A program made the translations under genes and the position numbers. The notes under the pieces were generated by a model, which saw nothing but the letters and a program-made list of their open reading frames with translations, did no database searches and had not been told where the DNA came from. From contig JAKAAL010000048.1 of the NCBI GenBank assembly GCA_021802375.1, forward strand, positions 1-12,445: a stretch of DNA of 12,445 nucleotides, given 5' to 3'. Below, in pieces: positions 7,056 through 12,445 of this stretch; the stretch's first letter is position 1, and each line of letters starts with the position of its first letter. Source of the stretch: Bacillota bacterium (GTDB lineage Bacteria; Bacillota_E; Sulfobacillia; Sulfobacillales; Sulfobacillaceae).

Positions 7056-7093
7056 AGCCCGGGGCGCCCCCTAGTAAAGGGACACTCCGGGCT
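7056..7093 (-). promoter_or_regulatory. GC-rich leader hairpin before glpA (attenuator or terminator candidate)
   Basis: On the minus strand AGCCCGG (7087-7093) pairs perfectly with CCGGGCT (7056-7062), enclosing a smaller CCCT/AGGG hairpin. The 3' arm runs into TTTT (7053-7056) and then GCC. It lies downstream of the predicted promoter and 26 nt before the glpA start. It could be a weak terminator for read-through from the hyf operon, or an attenuator of glp transcription, since glp genes in some Firmicutes are controlled by leader antitermination. The short T-run makes termination uncertain. Confidence 0.4.
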
Positions 7094-7133
7094 CTCCATT
7101 TCTCAACCCGCAACCAATTGTCGTCTTCCCTGT

Positions 7134-7163
7134 ATTATACGATAGGCGCCGGGATCCAGGCAA
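7134..7163 (-). promoter_or_regulatory. Promoter for glpABC in the hyfI-glpA gap
   Basis: A perfect TATAAT -10 box (plus-strand ATTATA at 7134-7139) is preceded after 18 nt by TTGCCT (7158-7163) as -35. Transcription would start near 7127 and give a leader of about 95 nt containing the hairpin at 7056-7093. The promoter suggests glpABC can be expressed independently of the upstream hyf-like genes. Confidence 0.55.
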
Positions 7164-7171
7164 ACGCCACT

Positions 7172-7600
7172 TCAGTCAAGAGTTTTTCTCCAGACTGTAA
7201 TCTGCCGCAAGATGTCTTGCGGCAGCGGTGGGCAACCCATAATCACCAAGTCTGGAGGTCGCACACTGGCCACTCCGCTATAGCATGCGTACGCACCTTG
7301 AAACACTCCACAGCCCGCTGCGCAGTCGCCCAAAGCAATCAGCCACTTGGGCTCCGGAACCGCATCCCAATCCTGCATCAAAGGGCGCTTCATAGTATCG
7401 GTCACGGGACCCGTGACCACCAAACCGTCAGCGTGCCGCGGGGAGGCCACCACATCTATCCCCGAATGCTGCATGTCATAAAATCGATTGCCAAGTGCCG
7501 TTAATTCTTGCTCACAACCATTACAACTGCCAGCATCCACATGCCTCAACTGCAACACCTGGATCGATTTGCCCACGAATCTCAACTCCTTTGCCCCCAT
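7172..7600 (-). CDS. hyfI: Hydrogenase-4/NuoB-like small subunit (HyfI family)
   Basis: A 142-residue protein of the NuoB/HycG/HyfI family that holds the single [4Fe-4S] cluster next to the active site of the large subunit. The block VDAGSCNGCEQEL gives C26 and C29; ALGDCAAGCGVF gives C93 (and C97); MGCPPLP gives C123, so all ligands expected for the cluster are present. SPRHADGLVVTGPVT is the typical central motif. E. coli HyfI is longer mainly at the N-terminus. The ATG at 7600 follows hyfG by 14 nt; a GTG at codon 9 with AAAGGAG 9 nt before it is an alternative start. In related operons a HyfH-type two-cluster ferredoxin gene lies between the large and small subunit genes; here none does. 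It is the last hyf-like gene, followed by the glp promoter. Confidence 0.9.
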   Translation of the reverse strand: MGAKELRFVGKSIQVLQLRHVDAGSCNGCEQELTALGNRFYDMQHSGIDVVASPRHADGLVVTGPVTDTMKRPLMQDWDAVPEPKWLIALGDCAAGCGVFQGAYACYSGVASVRPPDLVIMGCPPLPQDILRQITVWRKTLD

Positions 7601-7614
7601 AATATGTTCCCACC

Positions 7615-9072
7615 CTAGCGATCTAAGCAGCTATAACACAACTCAAAACTTTTGTTAATTAAAGGAAAGTCTCCCACCGCGTTGCCCGCCACCGCTTTGG
7701 ACAGCAGTGGCCAATTACGGAACGTGCCGGAACGAACATGGTAGCGAATGACCTTCCCGCGATCAACTGCTACGATATGGGCATTAAGTCCATGAGGGGA
7801 TTCAGAAAACGTAGCCGCCTGACCGATAAGATCTGTTGGTGGTTCCCAAAAGGGCAACGCGCTATGAATTTGATACCTCTGCAACACCCATTGCATCAAT
7901 CGCCAAGAAGCCTCAACTTCGTCTAACCGTACCTTGAAGCGCCCCGAGACATCGCCTGACGTTTCGCTGGCATAGTCCACATGCCAACCATGGTAGAGTG
8001 GCATCAGTTGTCGGGCATCAAAAGTCAGCCCCGACGCGCGCGCCACAACGCCCTGACCACCGAATCGCAACGCATCGCTTTGACGCACCATCCCTACTCC
8101 CTTCATCCGGTCTTGAAACCCGTGATGGCCTTGCACCAGTGACCGCCATGGCCGCCACTCACGCTGCAACTGGGTAATCAGGGCTCCCAAAGCCGCGGTG
8201 TCCATAGCCAAAGATTTCCCCGGATGGACGGTATCAAACAACAACCGATGGCCAAATATGACCGCGAGACCGCGCTGCCATCGCTCTTTCATCGTCAACG
8301 CCTTTTGGTTGGCCACCGAAAACCCCACACCGGCAGGTATTTGCGCCAGGTCATTGAGATGGCTTAATATGCGCTCTGATTCCAACAACAGGATTCGTTG
8401 CCACTTGATCTCATCAGGGACTTGATAACCCGCCATCTCCTCCACTGCCATGGCCAAATTAGTCTGGTGGGAGACGGTGTCGGCGCCACAAATCCGGGAG
8501 ATTAAAGGCGCCACGGACCCGATGAGACGTCCTTGCAACTGGCCTTCCACCCCGCGATGGTTTTGAAACAGGTGAAGATCTAAGTGCAAGATGTTTTCCC
8601 CGATGATGCTGAAGACAAAGTGACCTGATTCGATAATTCCCGCATGGGTCGGCCCCACTTTCATAATGGTGACGCCCTCGCCCTCCACCGTCTGTTCTGG
8701 ATTATTGGGTGCCACCTCACGCCATGGTGGTTTTTGCGGTGCGTTCAGGCCTGCCATCGGGTAAAATTCATCCGGCCACCTGGGATTACGCACCAAAGCC
8801 CGTAAATCAGGATGCCCTTGGGGCCGATAGCCAAACACATCGTGAATTTCTCTTTCGTCCCATGCCATTTCCGGCAATTCCACTGTCAACGACGGAAATT
8901 CCAAGCCATGCATATCCCAGTTGTCCTGAACAATCTGCCCACTAGGCATGAGCCAATGAACGGCGATATGGCCTCCGGCAAAAGCCGTCACTCCCAGCAC
9001 ATGCGCTCCCAAATTTTTTCGTCGAACATTGTTGGTTATCCACTCTTTTTTTGTCATCAGCGCCGCAATCAT
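7615..9072 (-). CDS. hyfG: Hydrogenase-4-like large subunit (HyfG/NuoCD-type) with an altered [NiFe] site
   Basis: A 485-residue fusion of a NuoC-like domain (about 1-125; PEMAWDEREIHDVFGYRPQGHPD is characteristic) and a NuoD/hydrogenase large-subunit domain (about 130-485). VGPTHAGIIESGHFVF (about 139-154) and HRGVEG (172-177) are group 4 hydrogenase-type blocks rather than NuoD-type. The N-terminal nickel motif reads R193-I-C195-G-A-D198-T-V-S-H202: the second cysteine of the usual RxCGxCxxxH is aspartate. The C-terminal motif reads E477-L-C479-Y-S-C482-L-D-R485; its DPC has become ELC and the protein ends at the arginine, where hydrogenase proteases normally cut. Three of four metal-ligand cysteines therefore remain. 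It probably belongs to the energy-converting hydrogenase-related (Ehr) group; H2 turnover is doubtful. The ATG overlaps the hyfF stop (ATGA). Confidence 0.9.
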   Translation of the reverse strand: MIAALMTKKEWITNNVRRKNLGAHVLGVTAFAGGHIAVHWLMPSGQIVQDNWDMHGLEFPSLTVELPEMAWDEREIHDVFGYRPQGHPDLRALVRNPRWPDEFYPMAGLNAPQKPPWREVAPNNPEQTVEGEGVTIMKVGPTHAGIIESGHFVFSIIGENILHLDLHLFQNHRGVEGQLQGRLIGSVAPLISRICGADTVSHQTNLAMAVEEMAGYQVPDEIKWQRILLLESERILSHLNDLAQIPAGVGFSVANQKALTMKERWQRGLAVIFGHRLLFDTVHPGKSLAMDTAALGALITQLQREWRPWRSLVQGHHGFQDRMKGVGMVRQSDALRFGGQGVVARASGLTFDARQLMPLYHGWHVDYASETSGDVSGRFKVRLDEVEASWRLMQWVLQRYQIHSALPFWEPPTDLIGQAATFSESPHGLNAHIVAVDRGKVIRYHVRSGTFRNWPLLSKAVAGNAVGDFPLINKSFELCYSCLDR

Positions 9073-10421
9073 GCCATTTCCTCCCCAAAAGCCGCTGTGC
9101 TCGAACTGTCCCCACTCGCTTTGTTGTTTTCATTGCTGCTGTACTGGGAAAAGTTCAGCCCTCCCCAGAGACCACTCAGAAGATGGTACGTTAAGGCGGC
9201 AAACGTCACCAAAAGAGCCAAACTCAGCACGATAATAAGCCACACTTGGTGCGTTTCCCACATGGCATGAAGCATGATCCATTCGCTGTAAGCCAGGCCC
9301 AGAGGTGGTATTCCAGCCAGAGCCAGGATACCTAGAGACCAACTCACCGCCAATCCGGGATGAGTTTTGGCCATGTCAGTAATCTTTTCCAGCCGTTTAC
9401 TGTGGTATACCGCTGATAGATGACCGGAAAGATAAAATAGGGTGGACTTAATGGCCGCATGAAACACCAACTGTAAGAACGCTGCCAATTCTGCCAATGG
9501 GGTACCAAGGCCAAACCCAATGGCCATAATGCCAACCTGCTCAATCGATGAATAGGCCAGAAGTCGTTTGATATCACGCTGAACCAACAAAGCCAAGGAT
9601 CCCACCGCAATCGATAGCACCCCATAAAATACCAATAAATGGGGCCCAGACAGCAACGCTGTCGGAGGCTGCGGCACCGCAGCCACAAACCGTTCGATAG
9701 TGACCAAACAAAGACCCAATAGGGCTCCCGATAAAAGTCCGCTGACAGGAGACGGTGCCTCCGAATGCGCATCCGGCAGCCAGGTGTGAAACGGCACCAA
9801 CCCGACTTTGGTGCCAATCCCGCTCACAATAAAGATGGTCGCAACCCCGCGCACAATGGGGGCAATGGCATGGTAATGGCGAGAGAGGTTGCTATAAGCC
9901 AAGGTTTCCCAGCCTAATCCTTGAAATCTTAGTCCGGCGTATACAAAAATGATCCCGATCAATGCCAAGGCTAACCCCACTGATGCAATGACGATATACT
10001 TCCAAGCCGCCTCCAGTGCCCGCCGGTTTCCCATTTCCACCACCAAAGCCCCGGACGCCAGGGTAGAAAACTCAATGGCCACCCACGACACCATTAAATT
10101 TTCGGCCAGCACAATCGCAGCTAATGCTCCCCAAAACAAGGCCCACCAAATATAGTAACGTTCTAGGCGGATGCCTCGATGTTCCCTCAAAAACCAGATG
10201 CTATCCCAGGCACTGGTGGTGGCCAATACGGTGACCACCAACAATAAAATGTCTTGCCAATCGCCGTGGAAAACCTGAGAATACGTAGCCACTGCCGTCA
10301 CCACCAGCACCATCGTTACCCAAAGCGCAATGACCAAAGCGATTTTGCGAGCCCTCAACCACACCCCCAATAAAGCCAAAACAATCACGATCAAGGGTCC
10401 CAGTCCATATTGGATACTCAT
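9069..10421 (-). CDS. hyfF: Hydrogenase-4 antiporter-like membrane subunit (HyfF family)
   Basis: A 450-residue polytopic membrane protein of the proton_antipo_M family (NuoL/M/N, MrpA/D, HyfB/D/F) predicted to translocate H+ or Na+. The key charged residues of antiporter subunits are visible: E117 in VSWVAIEFSTLAS, K141 following it, K205 in GTKVGLVPFHTWLPDAHSEA (with H212 and E221) and K325 in FHAAIKSTLFYLSG. The YSSIEQVGIMA block (290-300) is also typical. About 12-14 hydrophobic segments are apparent. It is shorter than E. coli HyfF (526) and ends in a hydrophilic Ser/Asn-rich tail (about 424-450). It starts 3 nt after hyfE with AGGGGG as ribosome binding site and overlaps hyfG by ATGA. 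Confidence 0.9.
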   Translation of the reverse strand: MSIQYGLGPLIVIVLALLGVWLRARKIALVIALWVTMVLVVTAVATYSQVFHGDWQDILLLVVTVLATTSAWDSIWFLREHRGIRLERYYIWWALFWGALAAIVLAENLMVSWVAIEFSTLASGALVVEMGNRRALEAAWKYIVIASVGLALALIGIIFVYAGLRFQGLGWETLAYSNLSRHYHAIAPIVRGVATIFIVSGIGTKVGLVPFHTWLPDAHSEAPSPVSGLLSGALLGLCLVTIERFVAAVPQPPTALLSGPHLLVFYGVLSIAVGSLALLVQRDIKRLLAYSSIEQVGIMAIGFGLGTPLAELAAFLQLVFHAAIKSTLFYLSGHLSAVYHSKRLEKITDMAKTHPGLAVSWSLGILALAGIPPLGLAYSEWIMLHAMWETHQVWLIIVLSLALLVTFAALTYHLLSGLWGGLNFSQYSSNENNKASGDSSSTAAFGEEMA

Positions 10422-10424
10422 TTT

Positions 10425-11048
10425 TTACCCCCTTAACCGTCGTAGTGCTACAACATCAATCGTCTTAAACTGACGATGGATGCGGTGACTCATCCAGACC
10501 AAAATAGCGGCAGCTACCAACAAATCCACCAGCATCCCAAATTCCATGAAGGTGGGTAAAGCGCCTGCCACTGACGCAGCTAGCACCACCAGACCATTTT
10601 CAATCCCAACCAGAGCGCCTACCTGAGACATAACATGGCGACGGCTAACAATCATTAACAGACCCAAATGAACGCTTGCCAATCCGTAAAAGAACAGGGT
10701 GCGATGCAAAATAATGCCGGTTGGTGTCAACAATTCGATGACATGTCCCACAGCCAGGAGCAATCCTGCGGCAACAGGATAGGCCCAAAACGGCAACGGC
10801 TGATCTTGTCGAAATTCTGTAGGCCATCGAGAGATAACACGGAACATGGATCCTGGAATCAATGCGACCTTGATGGCTAACGTAGCGGCCATGATGGCCA
10901 CCACGACCAAAGACAACCGCTCTGTAGAACCCACCATAATGGTCAGCGCCATGCCCTCCATAGCCAAAAACAATAATCCATAAACCATATTCCGAGACCA
11001 CAATAGTCCCACTGCCCCGGCAAATACCAAAAATCCGGCGACTGCCAT
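10425..11048 (-). CDS. hyfE: Hydrogenase-4 membrane subunit E (HyfE, NuoK-related)
   Basis: A 207-residue, very hydrophobic protein close in length to E. coli HyfE (216). About six to seven membrane segments are visible. The C-terminal half has a NuoK/MrpC-like pattern with intramembrane acidic residue E150 in GIENGLVVLAAS, and E31 lies in LAMEGMALTI. A positively charged tail (HRIHRQFKTIDVVALRRLRG) is likely cytoplasmic. HyfE-type subunits link the antiporter modules in hydrogenase-4-like complexes; the exact role is not known. The start at 11048 is 1 nt after the hyfC stop, with GGGAGG inside the hyfC end as probable binding site, and hyfF starts 3 nt after its stop. Confidence 0.87.
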   Translation of the reverse strand: MAVAGFLVFAGAVGLLWSRNMVYGLLFLAMEGMALTIMVGSTERLSLVVVAIMAATLAIKVALIPGSMFRVISRWPTEFRQDQPLPFWAYPVAAGLLLAVGHVIELLTPTGIILHRTLFFYGLASVHLGLLMIVSRRHVMSQVGALVGIENGLVVLAASVAGALPTFMEFGMLVDLLVAAAILVWMSHRIHRQFKTIDVVALRRLRG

Positions 11049-11049
11049 C

Positions 11050-11949
11050 TTAGTTGAGCCCTCCCGTCATCATCAGATAAAAGGCGAGAAGCCCTAAACC
11101 CGAGGCCATCGCCAAATACGTAGGTATTTGAAAATATCGTAGCTTGGCAAACCGACTTTCAATGCCGCCCACTATCGCCGCGGTAACCATAATTTCGCTG
11201 AGGTGAAGCACTGCGGTAATCCATGGAGACTCCAATGACGGGGACAGCCACACCCAACCCAGGCCCAGCATTGCCGTATATTTAACCGCTATGGCCGCTT
11301 GATTTTCCGCCAATAGTCGCCCGTTATATTCCAGTACCGTAGCCTCATGCATCATCGTCAATTCCAAGTGGGTATCCACATTGTCAATCGGCAGCCGCCC
11401 CAGTTCCGCCAACATCACCAAGCCATAACTGACCGCCGCCATTCCCCATGGCAACAGCGAAAGATGACCCACCACCGTGCTAATTGTCGTACGCCCGGAG
11501 ACAGCCCATAGCACGCCAAAAGCAGCAAACAGCGCTGGCTCAATTCCTGCCCCCAAAGTCGTGATCCGACTAGATCCCAACCCGCCAAAGGTACCCGCGC
11601 TGTCTAATCCTGCCAATCCGACCCAAAATCGTTCGAGTGCCAACAAGAAGAACAAGGTCAACAAATCATGGGGCCACGGCGTAGGTACCCGCCCCGCCCA
11701 AGGAATGGTCGCAGCCACCAGTACCATCGCGGCTAGGCTAATGCTGGGCGCGACCCGAAATATCCACGAGCTGTATTCGGGCACTGTGGTTTCTTTTCCC
11801 CAAGTCTTGGCTAATACCCAATATCCCCACCATAAACTCGGCCCGCGCCGACCTTGCAACCGCGCTTTGACAATTTGCGTTATTCCTAAAACCAGTGGGG
11901 CCATCATGATGACCACCACCACGGAAATCCCCTGTACGCCCCACAACAC
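11050..11949 (-). CDS. hyfC: Hydrogenase-4 membrane subunit C (HyfC, NuoH-like)
   Basis: A 299-residue NuoH/HyfC/HycD-family protein that docks the HyfG-HyfI module onto the membrane arm; E. coli HyfC is 315. Diagnostic motifs are KARLQGRRGPSLWW (28-41), GLGSSR (123-128), the acidic loop AELGRLPIDNVDTHLELTMM (181-200) followed by HEATVLEYNG, and ESRFAKLRYFQIP (264-276). Around eight membrane helices are present. The acidic loop residues are those proposed to couple redox chemistry with ion movement in complex I. The likely start is the GTG at 11949, 24 nt after the hyfB stop, with a GGGGGG stretch about 9 nt upstream; TTG at the next codon is an alternative. Confidence 0.9.
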   Translation of the reverse strand: MLWGVQGISVVVVIMMAPLVLGITQIVKARLQGRRGPSLWWGYWVLAKTWGKETTVPEYSSWIFRVAPSISLAAMVLVAATIPWAGRVPTPWPHDLLTLFFLLALERFWVGLAGLDSAGTFGGLGSSRITTLGAGIEPALFAAFGVLWAVSGRTTISTVVGHLSLLPWGMAAVSYGLVMLAELGRLPIDNVDTHLELTMMHEATVLEYNGRLLAENQAAIAVKYTAMLGLGWVWLSPSLESPWITAVLHLSEIMVTAAIVGGIESRFAKLRYFQIPTYLAMASGLGLLAFYLMMTGGLN

Positions 11950-11973
11950 CGCTCTATGCCCCCCAGATGTTTC

Positions 11974-12445
11974 CTAATGTAAGACCAGCAACATCATGCC
12001 AACCGCCACCAGCAAATAGGTCAGATACAGACGCACCGGGCCTGCTTGAATGCGCGCAGTGGATTTTGACAGCCACCATGCCATTTGATACCCAGGACGA
12101 TACAGATATCGCTCCCAGGTCGGGGTGGTACCCCCTTTATAGACAAGTCGTTCTGGGAAGTCCCGTGAATTTTCGCCAATACGGGTTAACTGACGATGGG
12201 GTCGATAAATCACCGCAAACGTGGTGCGAATGGCCTTGGTCATTGATGAGGAGGAAAACTGCATGGCCGTTGTGGCATCGCCACCACAAGCCCAACGCGG
12301 GACCTCTCGCACTTGCGATGGACGCGCCAACAGCACCAAGGCCACTACGGCGATTCCGAGAAGCACCGCGACCAGTGTAGTTTTCAAAGGAAGCAATAGG
12401 GCGACCGCATGATAAGAAGCGGCTGGATCAATACTTCCCATGACA
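11974..12445 (-). CDS. hyfB: Hydrogenase-4 antiporter-like subunit HyfB, C-terminal part (runs off right edge)
   Basis: The frame is open to the right edge, so this is the C-terminal about 157 residues of a larger protein. VPRWACGGDATTAMQFSSSS matches the conserved 'W-CG' cytoplasmic tail block of HyfB/HycC antiporter subunits, and TKAIRTTFAVIYRP follows as in that family. A helix precedes it (LVAVLLGIAVVALVLLA) and another ends the protein (LYLTYLLVAVGMMLLVL). The internal Met near 12441 is not the start. The full protein is expected to be about 650-680 residues, with most antiporter helices outside the window. Position, 24 nt before hyfC, fits the hyf gene order B-C-E-F-G-I. Confidence 0.85.
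   Translation of the reverse strand, partial: VMGSIDPAASYHAVALLLPLKTTLVAVLLGIAVVALVLLARPSQVREVPRWACGGDATTAMQFSSSSMTKAIRTTFAVIYRPHRQLTRIGENSRDFPERLVYKGGTTPTWERYLYRPGYQMAWWLSKSTARIQAGPVRLYLTYLLVAVGMMLLVLH

Noticed and set aside
7053..7093. Strong intrinsic terminator after hyfI
   Set aside because: The stem is GC-rich, but the T-run is only four bases followed by GCC, and it lies downstream of a promoter-like TATAAT; kept as an attenuator/terminator candidate only.
6713..7504. 263-codon plus-strand open frame
   Set aside because: It lies antisense to the start of glpA, the promoter gap and most of hyfI, shows no domain, and has the low-complexity composition expected of a shadow frame. The opposite strand carries clear conserved proteins.
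7615..9072. Reading HyfG as a true complex I NuoCD subunit
   Set aside because: It retains the hydrogenase-type GPTHAGIIESGHF block, one N-terminal Cys and the C-terminal CxxC, which NuoD lacks; it groups by motif with hydrogenase-4/Ehr proteins.

Overview
The window looks like chromosome of a Gram-positive (Firmicutes-type) bacterium. The evidence is strong purine-rich ribosome binding sites (AGGAGG/AGGGGAG types), use of TTG and GTG starts, moderate GC and consensus-like sigma-A promoters. The pairing of a Hyf-like complex with GlpABC would fit an acidophilic Sulfobacillus-like lineage, but that placement is inference from general impression; no marker gene is present. All confidently called genes lie on the minus strand, so the window reads right to left.

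Layout from right to left. (1) About 12445-7172: a tightly packed operon for a membrane-bound energy-converting, hydrogenase-4/complex I-like machine. It holds the 3' end of hyfB, then hyfC, hyfE, hyfF, hyfG and hyfI, with gaps of 1-24 nt or ATGA overlaps. No hyfD or hyfH-type gene lies among them. The large subunit HyfG has an altered [NiFe] site: the N-terminal CxxC is C195-G-A-D198, while the C-terminal CxxC (C479, C482) is intact. The protein ends three residues after C482, so there is no maturation tail. (2) 7171-7031: a 141-nt gap with a TTGCCT-18-TATAAT promoter and a GC-rich leader hairpin. (3) 7030-3311: glpA, glpB and glpC, a complete three-subunit FAD/Fe-S glycerol-3-phosphate dehydrogenase with translational coupling. 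(4) 3310-1752: about 1.56 kb with no intact gene, holding probable decayed insertion-sequence material and short repeats. (5) 1751-1173: a TetR-family regulator. (6) 1172-231: about 0.94 kb without a convincing gene, containing a strong minus-strand promoter with an overlapping 24-bp palindrome. (7) 230-1: the 5' end of a hydantoinase/oxoprolinase (HyuA)-family gene running off the left edge.

How it may work together: GlpA oxidises glycerol 3-phosphate, GlpB shares the flavin module, and GlpC carries electrons through Fe-S and CCG-type centres to the membrane. The upstream Hyf-like complex has ion-translocating antiporter subunits and an Fe-S small subunit, but a large subunit that probably cannot make or use H2 conventionally and no encoded ferredoxin-like HyfH. 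The most interesting hypothesis is that this is an 'Ehr'-type (energy-converting hydrogenase-related) ion pump with a non-hydrogen substrate, possibly linked functionally to the GlpABC electron-transfer module next door. The separate promoter before glpA cautions that adjacency may be only co-localisation. The left part (TetR regulator, HyuA-like enzyme, palindromic promoter) looks like an independent regulated catabolic unit separated from glp by IS debris.
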